This document shows positions 11,209 through 21,540 of a stretch of DNA of 64,000 nucleotides, piece by piece. The notes beneath the pieces are model-generated. The model was given only the letters and a program-made list of their open reading frames with translations, made no database searches and was not told the origin of the DNA. The stretch's first letter is position 1. Each line of letters opens with the position of its first letter. Origin of the DNA: Loripinus fragilis (Eukaryota > Mollusca > Bivalvia > Lucinida > Lucinidae); the NCBI GenBank assembly GCA_964019695.1, contig OZ026525.1:93033779-93097778 (forward strand). Direction: 5' to 3'. The position numbers were made by a program, and so were the translations under genes.

Positions 11209-11444
11209 GAGTTGCGAATGTGATTTCCAACAATATGGCATTTTGACAAGTATAGACTCTGACGGGCCTGTGCAACCCCCTGTTATTCTTAGAAACTCCA
11301 AATGGTGCTTATTCAGTAGCTTAACACTCATATAATATTCAAGCGACAAACAAATGCTCTGATCAGACTGCCCGTATGCAGAGTCTGATCTGAGACTTTG
11401 CTGGTCGCACATGCCACATTGTTGGAAATCTCATGTCTCGGCTC
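11209..11444. mobile_element. ~235-bp MITE copy just right of the Helitron-like insertion
   Basis: Starts GAGTTGCGAATGTGATTTCC and ends CTCATGTCTCGGCTC. The interior includes TTCAGTAGCTTAACACTC and GACTTTGCTGGTCGCACATG. Confidence 0.75.
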
Positions 11445-11809
11445 ATTTGGTTCATTCATTAGCCAAAACAGAACATATCATTTGTCTGTGTTAATTGACA
11501 GTAAATTGAATACCAACAGCCACAATTATATACACATAACTGATAACTTAAGCTCCTTCAGAGTGTGTATTATTCTTATAAAAATTGTATTTATTTCATT
11601 CACGTTCTCGCAAAACCGTCACGCCACGAGCTACTGTGGATAAAAGAGTTTTCAGTCAAGAAGCTGTAAAAACACCTACGTTGAAAACGCAGTCAACGTC
11701 AGCTCAATAACCGTAGGGAGCACGTTTGGTCATAGACGCCATAAAAGCTTCTTTGATGCACCACACCTCAAAGAAGCACTAAATTACAGTTTTATGGAGC
11801 GAACATTTG

Positions 11810-12754
11810 ATTTTTATGGGAGGTAGGCCTTGAAGATTTTGTGCAAAAAATTATCAGGGCAGGCCTTCGCAATAAAAACATCCAGAACTGATCACCAAAA
11901 AAAACAGGGCCAGGCCTGCTAAAGCAGAGAAAGAGAATGAAAGACAGAACGATTGGCACAGCGAGGGAAATAAAGAGAAAAAAAAGGAATTATAGTAGTC
12001 AAAGATGGTCATATTTAAGGTATGTTTGACAATTTGTACAATACTGTGTCAATTACATCCTCAGTGTGTGCTCATGCAAAAAGCATGTGTGGTGGGATTC
12101 CTTACTCAGGGTTTTAGCAGCAATTTAATGTGTAAAAACAGCTTTGGGATTTTTCCACTTTAAATTATCTAAGTTTTCGTTTTGTTTACTGAGGCTTCAC
12201 TTTTGTGGTTCGGTCATGATCAGTCTATGACATTTGATTGTATCCATGCCGGATCTTTGCCTTCTTCCTTACTTTTGTCTTCCATTTTACAAGAAAGACT
12301 TTTGATTAAACGTGTATCCATCTCCAGGTCACTATCATTGTTTATAATTGGGCCTCGAGGCGAGAAAACCTGTCCTCGGGATTTGCGACCAACAAAGGCG
12401 CAGACTTGCCTGTGCATCTGCGCAGACTTATCAGCGCCTTTGTTACAAACGTTTTGGAAAGTATTATACCGAAGCTTGTTTCACGCTAATTTTCAATCTT
12501 CTAGCGAGTCTCTGTAGCTGAGGAAACTGGTTTGAGTCTCGATTTGTCGTAAACACAAAAGACAGGTTTCTTCCTTATTATCAATGTTTATATAGTAAAC
12601 TTTTGTATTCGTATGATCATGGCTGAAAACAAATTCCAGGAACGTACAAAACAAACCAAAATTAGGCTTAAGCGTGGAAAGAAAAAATATCCAGGACCAA
12701 AGTAATCTTCCACCTCCCCACGTAAAATTCAAATGATCTCTCCCTTTTGTAATA
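11810..12754. other. Insertion-derived segment between array units with repeat fragments
   Basis: Array sequence breaks after ACAGTTTTATGG and resumes near ATGGTATATTCAAC. In between are an A-rich tract, a minus-strand F1 end fragment (about 12228-12275, TTGATTGTATCC...GATCTTTGCC) and a CAACAAAGGCGCAGAC...GCGCAGACTTATCAGCGCC core (about 12391-12443) resembling the centre of bivalve MITEs. The overlapping 65-111-codon frames on both strands show no domain. Confidence 0.45.
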
Positions 12755-13160
12755 TGGTATATTCAACAGCAATCAAAGCCACATCCATGACTGACCATAT
12801 GGTTTCACTAATAATTTCCCAGTTTTACTGATAGCATGTTGAACAACAAAAACAACTATATATACTTAGATGATAACTAAAGCTCCTTCAGTGTTCGCAT
12901 TATTGAAATAAAAAATGCATCAATTTCATCACATGTATTCCCACAAAAACCTCATGTCTCGTTCTTTTTGGATTTAAGATATTTCAGCAAGGAAGCTTCA
13001 ATAACAATACAGAAGATAGTTGGTCACAGAAACCATAGACGCCATTTAAGTTGCCTTCTTGTTCCACATGACAAAAAGGCATTTTTTTTATAATTTTATG
13101 TGGTCAGCCGTCATTGGACATTGACACAAACATGTTCGACCCAATGGACTCGCTTATGAT

Positions 13161-14433
13161 GTGCATGTATGTCATGACGGTCATTTGAAATATCAGAGCA
13201 ACGATGTGCAAAATTATTTTGATAATAAGTGTATTCATTATGCAACATCTTTCAGTGAAAAAGCATTATAACAACACCAACTTAAGTCATATCTTACATA
13301 CAGCATTTCTGATCTTATTTTGAAAGCTTGGTAAACAAAAGAACCTATTGGTATTAGCTGGCTTAATCAATGCAATCAATTTATGCATACTGGGTCTTTG
13401 CAAATGATATTAAGGGATACCTTTATTTCTTGACTAATTGTATCATTGGCAGTCATAATGAAAAATTCCCCATAAAAATGGCAGAGAAAATTCTAAGAAA
13501 TCGATGTTTTTTCCATGGAAAAGATAGTAGGTTCAGCCTTCGAATTATCTGCAAAACTGTTTTTCTCATTGGACAGGTACCATTAGATATATGGGTTGAA
13601 AACTCTGTTTAGGCTATTCAACATAAGATTAAAAAAAAACTTATGAAGACGCGAAATTTTTTATTAAGTTAAGCGCAGCACTTTCGTCTCAAGTTTTTTA
13701 AGGCAAACATTGCATTTACATTTATTTTGGATGAATACTGAACGAAACAAATAGGTGAGTATGACCAGGAAATACCACAATCACAAACTGCAGACAAATC
13801 CATGGCTTTCTGTGAAATAAAATTTGGTCATAAAATACCCCGTCCCCTATGCCCTATTGGTTCTGGCTTTAATGTGCAATATTTTCCAAATATGTTTAGT
13901 TTGATAGGTGCACTAATTTTCAGGCTTTAATAATTATACAACAATGTCAATTGTACATTATCCTAGACATAGACTCTAAACATTTGGGACAGGCGTTATA
14001 GTATACTGCCCGAGCTCCTTTCACATTTATGTTTACAAAAGTTTTTAGTGAGTATAAACACACAATGTAGTCCGTGTCACATTTACAGACTCGGATCAGG
14101 GCTCACACTTTTGATGACACATACTCATATCCAGGTGATTTGAAGGTTGCATGGCCATGTGTTTACAAACTATACATTCCCAGATCAGGCACCCATTGCA
14201 TCAGATCATGACACAAACTGTTTTGCAGTAAGATATAGATCATCTGGCGTAATGCAGACTGTGTGTGTAACTTGACATGCAGTGCAGATCCAGATCACAC
14301 GCTAATAGCGCCCAATTAGGTACCACATTGTTTGTTCTTAGATAATTGAGCTTTGGTAGAAATCATGCTTTAACCCCTAAAGCGCCAAAACAAAAGGTGT
14401 CCATCCTTGATGTCCTCTCTCAAGGTACATATA
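13161..14433. other. AT-rich intergenic sequence with a short F2 repeat fragment
   Basis: Nothing gene-like was recognised. About 13752-13804 matches the first ~50 bases of the F2 repeat (GAGTATGACCAGGAAATACC), otherwise seen at 49732, 51706 and 63838. Confidence 0.5.
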
Positions 14434-14674
14434 AGCCACGACATGGGATTTCCAACAATAAGGCATTATGACATTTGACATTTAGACTCAGCGGAGCCTG
14501 TGCAGCGTCTTGTTTAGCTTAGACACCCCAAATACTGTTCAGTCAGTAGCTTTACAGTCACAAAATATTCAAGCGACTAGCAAAGACTCTGGTCAGAGTA
14601 CACGTATGCACAGGCTGAACTGTGCCTTTGCTGGTCGCATATACCTCACTTTTGGGAAGCTAATGTTGCGGTTT
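14434..14674. mobile_element. Diverged MITE copy outside the array
   Basis: Left end AGCCACGACATGGGATTTCC, right end TAATGTTGCGGTTT, with the interior CAGTCAGTAGC and ATTCAAGCGACTAGCAAAG words. ATA borders it on both sides (ACATATA before, ATATTTA after), a possible short target duplication. Confidence 0.65.
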
Positions 14675-14895
14675 ATATTTATGATAAACTAGTCAGTTCC
14701 TAGTATACCATCTGAATGGTATGTAACTTGCAGTAATATCCATAGGCTTAGATAACCAAATTTTTTCAGCATTATGCTGTATAGTTCGAAAATTATTTTA
14801 ACATGTTTAAGGTGCTTAAAAAACCGTCTTAATAAGACGGTTGTTTTTAGTACTCATAGCATATGTTACGGTTGCGAAATAAGAAAAAATAATTT

Positions 14896-15128
14896 GAGCC
14901 GTGAAATGAGATTTCCAACAATGTGGTACATGTGACCAAGGTTTAGACTAGCCTGCGCATACGCACAGTCTGATCAGAGCTTTTGCTAGTCGTTAGGATA
15001 TTCTATGTGTGTTAAGCTACTGATCGAGCATCATTTGGAGTTGCTAAGCTTACAATGAGGCTGCACAGGCTGGTCTGAGTCTACACTAGTCGAAATGCCA
15101 CATTGCTGGAAATCACATGTTGAGTCTC
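14896..15128. mobile_element. MITE copy in inverted interior orientation
   Basis: Starts GAGCCGTGAAATGAGATTTCC and ends ATCACATGTTGAGTCTC. The interior runs opposite to the other copies (GTTAAGCTACTGATCGAGCA, ATCATTTGGAGTTGC), so this copy inserted in the other direction. Confidence 0.75.
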
Positions 15129-15251
15129 ATTTTTATAAGCATTCTTAACTACAGTAAAGGATTAAGTATTCTTAACAGAGCATAGTTATTAAAGTAGACA
15201 TCATTGGATACAAAAAACATGATGCACTTTTGTGGGATACAGATAATCAAT

Positions 15252-15732
15252 CTGGTCAAAATAAGTTAAGCCACTTGTCACTTTTTTCCATATCCATAAT
15301 GTTTAGCTCAATGTCACCCTTTTCCATATTCATAATGTTTAGTTTATTCCAAAACTTCTCTGTCTTTTATAGCAATATCAGAGGTAGTTGAAACTCTAAC
15401 TCCACCCAAGTTAGACAACAATATCTTATGTGGGATAACACAAATTTCAATTGATTGTACCCAATGTGCTAAATTTTCCAAGTGTTACCAAATTTTTTCC
15501 AATTTACTATTGGAATGAAACGGGACATTCGCTGGAATGAGTGAATCTAATTGACAAATACATCAATAAAAGTGAAACCTAGCACATGTTGAAAGTAAAC
15601 ATTTCTGCTACTTTTCTGACGATTTTATGGAGAAATATTTATTCAGTATTAAGTCATAATGAATCACACATCAATGTATCTATATTAAGATTATGGGAAA
15701 GTTTTCGGCGAGGCTTAATCTATTTTGACCAG
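15252..15732. mobile_element. 481-bp Tc1/mariner-like MITE
   Basis: The left end CTGGTCAAAATAAGTTAAGCC (first 20 bases match with few changes) and the reverse complement of the right end, CTGGTCAAAATAGATTAAGCC, form ~21-bp inverted repeats with two or three mismatches. TA occurs near both borders, but the exact ends are uncertain. The CTGGTCAAAA word resembles Tc1-family termini (inference). The interior is AT-rich without an ORF. Confidence 0.6.
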
Positions 15733-15865
15733 TGTATTACTGCACTCCATGTCTAAACGAAGTGAACACATTATGCACAAGGGTGTACAGTTTAGTTATA
15801 ACATAACTGTACATGCTGATTCTAGTTATACATACTACAAAATGTGATTTGAATCATCTCAAAAT

Positions 15866-16100
15866 GAGTCGCGACATGTGATTTCCAACAATGTGGCATT
15901 TTGGCATGTGTAACTTCAGAGGAGCCTGTGCAGCCTCCCTCAAGCTTAGAAACTCTAAATGATGTTCGGTCAGTTGCTAATACTCATATAAAATTTAAGC
16001 GACTAGCAAAGGCTCTGATCAGACTGTGTGTATGCGTAGGCTGGTGTGAGCCTCTGCTGGTCGCACATACCACATTGTTGGAAATCTCATGTCGCGGCTC
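15866..16100. mobile_element. Well-preserved ~235-bp MITE (reference copy for the family)
   Basis: The left end GAGTCGCGACATGTGATTTCC and right end GGAAATCTCATGTCGCGGCTC (first 20 considered) are inverted repeats extending about 31 bp to AACAATGTGG/CCACATTGTT. The interior has the order AAACTCTAAATGATG, TCAGTTGCTAATACTC, GCGACTAGCAAAGGCTCTGA, then TGCTGGTCGCACATACC. Other copies: 5871-6985 (split), 7335-7491, 7843-8077, 9509-9730, 11209-11444, 14434-14674, 14896-15128 and 21087-21304. It has no coding capacity, so mobilisation would need a transposase from elsewhere. The superfamily is not determined. Confidence 0.85.
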
Positions 16101-16343
16101 AATTATTCTCATTGACTATCAACATAACAACAATATACAAAATTAACAAAAGCTACCAATGCATAAGAGTAATTTTACTACCAAAGCAGTGGGCGAAGTA
16201 GGTGGTGTTTAGACTGCGTGGATGCACATGTCTATGTTCGCATATGCTTAAAAGAGCAATACCCATAAATATGCTTAAAATGATTAGCAAATTTCATATT
16301 TTGCACATGACGCCTGTCCAATGAACAGCGATCCAGACTATTT

Positions 16344-18056
16344 TTAGCTTACCTGAGCCAAAGGCTCAAGGTGAGCTATTGTGATCAGTCTCCGTGTGTC
16401 CATCCCCAGTGCGTCTGTCCGTCCGTAAACTTATTTAAACGTCGTCTCCTCTTTAACCACTGGTCCTAATTTCATATTTCTCACATGTACGTTCCCCATG
16501 ATATCCTCTTTCAAAATTGCATAAATGGTTCCGCTCCACTGAACAGGAGGGATGTCAGAGCTCCTGAACCTCTGGTCCAAATCCAAAATTATTTCACAGG
16601 ATTGTTCCTGATGATGCCTTTTTCCAATATTGCCCAACTGGTTTCAGCCTACCAAACAAAGGGGTTGCCAGAGCTCTAGATAAGAAACGTTTTTAAACGA
16701 CATCTCCTGCTAAACCACTGGTCCAAATTTCATATAACTTCACATGAATGTTTTCCAAGATGCCCTCTTTCAAAATTGCATAAATGGTTCGGCTCCTCAG
16801 AGCAGGAGGGCCGCCAGAGCTCCAGATAAGAAATCTTTTAAATGACATCTCCTCCTCCTGAACAAAATATGTTCACAGAATTGTTCCTCATAATACTCTC
16901 TACCAAAGGGGACGTGCATTAAGAGGCTATTTCGGCCCCCCTTTGAGGCCAAAAAATGAAAATTGCTTTTCACAAGTTTCTTCTTGTTAGTTTATTAGAA
17001 CAATAGCCCAAGTGTAAAATTCTGTGATCGATTCTATTTTTAACGTTGCTATGGTAACAATAAAGGCTGCAAAAATAGGATGAAAATAGGAAAGTAACCA
17101 TTTTGGAGCGAATTTAAGACATTTGACAGTGAAATTAACATAGAGCATAAGCAAATACCAAAAAGATATTTTAACAGAGGTTGAGAATTATCATGGCACA
17201 CAATATATTTAAAGTGTTTTTGCGTATTCGCTTGTGCTGCTGTCTAATTGTTAAAATATCGATCTGAAAAAGCCTTGATTTTAGCCCAAAATGGCAATTT
17301 CTCTATTTAAGGTCTATTTTTGCGGCCAATTTTGTTACCATATCAACCATTAAATTTTAAATAAACGCCAAAATTTTACACTTGAACCATTCTTCTACTA
17401 AACCAATAGGATGAAATTGATGAAAAGCAACTTTCTGTTTTTGGCTCTAGAGGGGGCCAAATTAGCCCCTTAATGCACGTACCCCTTTGCACAAATGGTT
17501 ACACTCCGCTGAACAAAAGGGCTGCCAGAGCTCAAGATAAGAAATGTCTGTAAACGAAATCTCCTTTTGAACCACTGGTCCAAATTCCATATAATTTCAC
17601 ATGTATATTCCCCATGATGCCCTCATTCAAAATTGCATTAATGGTTCTGCTGCAACAAACAGGAGGACTGCCAGAGCTACAGATAAGAAATCTTTTAAAC
17701 GACATCTCCTCCTGAACCACTGACCCAATTCAAAATAATTTCTCAGAAATGTTCCTCATGTTGCTCTCTACCTAATTTGCACACATGGTTTTGCTCTGTC
17801 AAAAATGGGATTGGCAGAGCTCTACATAAGAACTATCTTCAAATGAAATATCTTAAACCACTGGTTTAAAATCAACATTATTTCACAGAAATGGTCCTCA
17901 TGTTTCCCTCTACTTAAATTGATCAGAAGGTTCAACTTGGATGAACAATATGGCTACCAGAAAATTTTTACAAATGGTTCCGCTCCACAGTCATTCTCAG
18001 GTAACGATACAGGGCCCAGGGACTCTCTTTTAAATGCAAAAATGCGTCACTTTAGC
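16344..18056 (+). repeat. Tandem-repeat element with palindromic AGCTTACCTGAGCC start
   Basis: It opens with an imperfect hairpin (AGCTTACCTGAGCC, AAA, GGCTCAAGGTGAGCT), then GTCTGTCCGTCCGTAAAC, followed by degenerate ~165-bp repeats. Each repeat has ATCTCCTCxTxAACCACTGG, an ATTTCACAxGxATGTTCC block, a CTCTTTCAAAATTGCATAAA block, GGTTCCGCTCC and AGGAGGGxTGCCAGAGCTC. The same family appears inverted at 54880-56240 and its first part at 42259. A 574-bp TIR element is nested inside. No coding function. Confidence 0.7.
16915..17488. mobile_element. 574-bp DNA transposon (MITE-like) with ~65-bp inverted termini
   Basis: The left terminus AAAGGGGACGTGCATTAAGA and the reverse complement of the right terminus AAAGGGGTACGTGCATTAAG are nearly identical. 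Similarity continues through GGCTAxTTxGGCCCCC to a GAAAATTGCTTTTCA-like word about 65 bp in. It interrupts a tandem unit: CTCTACCA before and TTGCACAAATGG after, where intact units read CTCTACCAAAATTGCACAAATGG-like sequence. No ORF. Confidence 0.8.
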
Positions 18057-18354
18057 ACATACGCGGATCCAGAAAGTTTTGTCAGAGGAGTCCTAACTTG
18101 ACAAGTTTTTTTTTTTTTTTTTTTTTTTTTTAGTTTACGAGGGGATAGAGAATCCAAATATCACTATAAATGGGCCCTCATCGGCCCGGTCCGCCTTTCT
18201 GGCGGTCAGATGTTGGCCCAACATAGAATGCTGGCTTGGTATCTTTGTGATTTTTCGGGGGATCCGGAACAGTATTGCTGAGAATCCCTATATTTTCGTG
18301 TTTTTACAGTGGGGGGCGGGTGTCCCCCCTCATCCTCTGGATCCGCTCATGTAG
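18057..18354. mobile_element. ~298-bp TIR element with poly-T tract and central GC-rich hairpin
   Basis: The left end ACATACGCGGATCCAGA and the reverse complement of the right end ACATGAGCGGATCCAGA are inverted repeats. A 26-base T run (18106-18131) and a hairpin-like GGGCCCTCATCGGCCC...GTTGGCCC segment lie inside. Related elements with the same ends or hairpin: 19827-20530, 39004-39292, 40283-40584 and 40904-41163. Confidence 0.7.
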
Positions 18355-18412
18355 CATTTGATCAAAGTATATAAGAATGTATTCTACAATTTTCTAGTAG
18401 TCAGAGTCAAAC

Positions 18413-19067
18413 CAGACTGTTCTGTTACAGAATACGAAGTATGGTCAATAAGTTATCAGACTGTTATGTTATAGAATACAAAGTATGGTCAAAAAGTTAT
18501 CAGACTGCTCTGTTACAGAATACGAGGTGTGGTCAATAAGTTATCAGACTGTTTTTTTACAGAATCAAGGTATGGTCAATAAGTTATCAGACTGTTCTGT
18601 TACAAAATACGAGGTATGGTCAATAAGTTATCAAACTGTTCTGTTACAAAATACTAGGTATGGTCAGTAAGTTATCAGACTGTTCTGTTACAGAATACGA
18701 GGTATGGTCAATAAGTTATCAGACATTTCTGTTACAGAATACGAGGTATGGTCAATAAGATATCAGAATGTTCTGTTACAGAATATGAGATATGGTCAAT
18801 AAGATATCAGACTGTTCTGTTACAGAATACGAGATATGGTCAATAAGTTATCAAACTGTTTTGTTACTGAATATGAGGTATGGTCAATAAGTTATCAGAC
18901 TGTTCTGTTACAGAATACGAGGTATGGTCAATAAGTTATCAGAATGTTCTGTTACAGAATACGAGGTATTGTCAATAAGTTATCAAACTGTTCTGTTGCA
19001 GAATACGAGGTATGGCCAATAAGTTATCAGACTGTTCTGTTACAGAAAACGAGGTTATCAGACTGTT
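18413..19067. repeat. 44-bp minisatellite, about 15 copies
   Basis: The consensus order is GTATGGTCAATAAGTTATCA, GACTG, TTCTGTTACAGAA, TACGAG. Spacing is 43-44 bp, and units differ by 0-5 bases. Each unit carries the odd palindrome TTCTGT-T-ACAGAA. Forty-four is not a multiple of three, so open frames through it are chance. The flanks are not transposon ends that I can recognise. Confidence 0.95.
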
Positions 19068-19600
19068 ATTGAAAATAAAGTAGAACTAAATGAAAATACA
19101 AATCCACTCTCTGAAGCTGTAACGATTTAGTGGAAAATCGGTTTAAACGATGTAATAATAAAAGTTGTCACGGCGCCAACAAAGGTATGCCTTTACTGGT
19201 TCCAATGAAACATATGATTTTGACACAATTTTATAATGCATTTTAAGGATGAATTATATCTAAATAAACTGCATAATGTGTGTTTTTACTTAAAGCAAAG
19301 AGAACGGGCTTAATAAACGCGTGGCTTAGTTTTAACAGATTCAGACGAAGATTTAACTTATTAGCAATCATTTGTACATAATAGCAAAAATTTCGTCTGT
19401 ACGATTTAACATTTTTACAAGCTTACAGAGAAAGATACTTTTATCATTTAAATTTTGAATGTGAATAGTTGATTAAACTAAAATTTAGATCATATCATAG
19501 ATATTAAAAGTAAAAAAAAAAACTTGTCGTGGCTTTCACTGGGTAGTAACCAGTACTGGGCCAGGATAATGGTTTGTGTTTATTATATGACGGGAGCCCC
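19068..19600. other. AT-rich intergenic sequence, nothing recognised
   Basis: No repeats, hairpins or coding frame were noticed apart from an A9-10 run near 19513. Confidence 0.45.
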
Positions 19601-19625
19601 CGAAGGCTCAACTAAAAGTGGTTCT

Positions 19626-19700
19626 GGAGAAGCTGGGAGTCGAACCTGTGACCCCTGGATTACAACAAATGGGGATTATCCACTACACCACGGCAGCTTC
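19626..19700 (-). tRNA. tRNA-like sequence (pseudogene or SINE head)
   Basis: On the minus strand a Pol III A-box-like word (TGGTGTAGTGG) is followed at normal distance by a strong B box (AGGTTCGACTCCC). The ends AGAAGCTG and CAGCTTCT pair perfectly, and CCCC/GGGG could form an anticodon stem with an over-long loop. The T-stem pairs poorly and no standard seven-base anticodon loop fits, so a functional tRNA is unlikely. A decayed tRNA or tRNA-derived SINE head is more likely. No amino-acid identity is assigned. Confidence 0.4.
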
Positions 19701-19826
19701 TATATAGTAATAAGAGCTATTTATCTGTATCTAAGATTAAAAATGACATTTAAGAAAACTTGAGTTTATGATTATGTCTGATTTTGTCATATATCTCCAT
19801 GGCATCACCTGTATAATTTTAATGTT

Positions 19827-20530
19827 TACATGCGTGACTCGAGAAAGCTTAGTCAGGGGGAGCGCAGGTCCAAAGTATTAAGCCATATCTTACAGGAGGG
19901 AGAGGGCATCCGTACCAGTATTCCTAAAATACTATCCCAAGTAAGCAAAGCGGGCCACTATAGGCCCGCCAGCGAAACGCAATTAGAATTAAGACGTTTC
20001 GTTGGTGGGCCCATGGTGGCCCTGCACTGATTGTTTTGGTAGTATAATTATTCTTGTGATCTGTTAGCTTGCTTGTTATGTGATTTTCCAAGGGGGAGCT
20101 GTACCAGTTTTCCTAAAATAAATATACCCAGTAAACCACTATAGGCCTGTCAGCAAAACGTCATTAGGATGGCGTCTCGCTGGTGGGCCTATGGTGGCCC
20201 AACAGTGATTGTTTAGGTAGTATAATTATTCTTTTGATTTGCTAGCTGGCTGGGCTTTTGATTTTCCAGGGGATCTGTACCAGTATTCCTAAAACAAATA
20301 TACCCAGTAAACAAGCGGGCCACTATAGGCCTGCCAGCGAAACGTCATTAGAATGACGTTTCGCTGGTGGGCCTATAGTGGCCCTGTAGTGATTGCTTGG
20401 GTAGTTAAATCACTATTGTGGTTTGTTAGCTGGCTTGGTCTGCAATTACCCAGCGGGCCCCTACCAGTATTACTGTAGTAAGCTACAACTTTGTGATTTT
20501 ACAGGAGAGGGGGTCCGAAATACTTGATGT
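19827..20530. mobile_element. Foldback element with three tandem ~180-bp units, each with a large hairpin
   Basis: It starts ACATGCGTGACTCGAGAAAGC, matching the reverse complement of the right end of the element at 40283-40584. Three units follow, each with TACCAGTxTTCCTAAAAxA, AxATACCCAGTAA, a long inverted repeat and GATTGTTTxGGTAGTATAAT. Hairpins lie at about 19952-20022, 20134-20200 and 20317-20384. The third pairs 31 of 34 bases as DNA; two of its mismatches would be G-U pairs in RNA. The element ends in a G-rich AGGAGAGGGGGTCC segment near 20515. No ORF. Confidence 0.75.
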
Positions 20531-21086
20531 GCATTCTTACCTTACCTGTCATACACGTAACAAAGCCAGCAAACGCATTTTATATAGTCATTTGCAGTTT
20601 AAAGCTTTCACTTGCTCTTTCATTCAGTACACATTTGAGTAAAATCGATTCAGTATTTTTGTTCAAGAGGCAAACACTTCGAATAAATTGGCTATACCTC
20701 TCTAACTAGAATCTGGCTAAACACAATGTGAAAAAAATGAAAAAAATGACAATCAGAAATGCTACTCAAATATATCACATGCTTGGTCAAATTGAATGTG
20801 GGTGCCACATGTGCTGATCAGACTGGGAATGCACAGACTAACCTGCACACGTATTGCTCATATATGTCACAAGAAACAGCTTCGCATAAATTATTTCTAT
20901 CAATTACCCTTAAAGCTTTGAACTATGTGTATGCTTTAATTCTATCACAGTGTGTTTTAGAACAAAATATGAAAACGAATACGAAAAGGTTTCTTTTAAA
21001 AACGGTGAAATACACGTTGATGAGATTGCACGTTAGCGAACGCTGGTCTTCATCGTGGTTCCTCGCATATGCCATCAGACACATGT
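20531..21086. other. Intergenic, nothing firmly recognised
   Basis: A 109-codon plus-strand frame (20759-21088) has no domain-like pattern and is probably chance. About 20806-20855 (GTGCTGATCAGACTGG... TGCACAGACTAACCTGC) resembles the core of bivalve MITEs. Confidence 0.4.
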
Positions 21087-21304
21087 GAGCAGTGACATGT
21101 GATTTCCAACAATATGGGATTTTGACAAGTGTAGACTAAGACAAACCTGTGCAGCCTCAAAATGATGTTCAGTCAGTAGCTTAACAGTCATATAATATTC
21201 AAGCGACTGGCAAAGGCTCTGATCAGACTGCGTGTATGCGCAGGCTGATCTGAGGCTTTGCTGGTCGCACATACCATATTTTTGGAAATTTTATGCCACG
21301 GTTC
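21087..21304. mobile_element. MITE copy downstream of the NACHT-LRR gene
   Basis: Starts GAGCAGTGACATGTGATTTCC and ends TTATGCCACGGTTC, with the family interior CAGTCAGTAGCTTAACAGTC and GCTTTGCTGGTCGCACATACC. It lies about 175 bp beyond the predicted poly(A) signal of the gene on the opposite strand. Confidence 0.75.
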
Positions 21305-21477
21305 ATATACAGTTGACTTATTAATTTTTTAGGGTCCATTTTATCCGACCTTTTTGCCAAACAAACTATCCAAGCACCTGAACAAAAAAGTGCTGATCAG
21401 ACTGCGCGGATGTGCAGACTGATCTGCACCTTTGTTGTTTGCATATTTTACACAATGTGGCCCATCTGTTGGAGACA

Positions 21478-21483
21478 TTTATT
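21478..21483 (-). terminator. Polyadenylation signal AATAAA for the NACHT-LRR gene
   Basis: TTTATT on the plus strand reads AATAAA on the minus strand, 58 nt after the TAA stop. A short 3' UTR is plausible. Cleavage would be expected about 10-30 nt further, near 21450-21468. Confidence 0.6.
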
Positions 21484-21540
21484 CTGGTTCAATGTTTTCT
21501 ATAAGCAGCAGGTATTCTTCAACATGAAGGTCTTGTTGAA

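Larger units (their letters stand above)
3045..13160. repeat. Old tandem array of ~400-520-bp units, heavily interrupted by mobile elements
   Basis: The same block recurs in the same orientation. It contains CCGTCATxxCACxxGCTxTTTTGG, then AAGAAGCTTTAATA, TCAAGxCCxTCAACxTCAGCTC, a TGATGTACCACATC block, ACAGTTTTATAT, and ACATTCAxCAxxCACAGACxxAT followed by ATTTGTCTGTGTT. Anchor blocks are seen near 3170, 3446, 4273, 4468, 5750, 7131, 7650, 9310, 9870, 11607 and 12945. Early units (3045-4570) and the last (12755-13160) lack the MITE core that sits between the ACAGTTTTATAT and CATTCA blocks in the middle units. Insertions occupy 3712-4160, 4581-5594, 5937-6844, 8123-9206, 10068-11203 and about 11810-12750. 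Units differ by many substitutions, so the array is old. No protein is encoded. Confidence 0.8.

Noticed and set aside
16431..18101. Short frames (60-68 codons) on both strands
   Set aside because: They lie in the tandem-repeat element and recur in its inverted relative at 54866-56240; not genes.
18413..19067. Possible CRISPR array (regularly spaced repeats)
   Set aside because: The whole 44-bp unit repeats with no unique spacers, and the sequence is eukaryotic; this is a minisatellite.
19626..19700. Functional tRNA gene
   Set aside because: Good A and B boxes but a poor T-stem and no standard anticodon loop; kept only as a tRNA-like feature.
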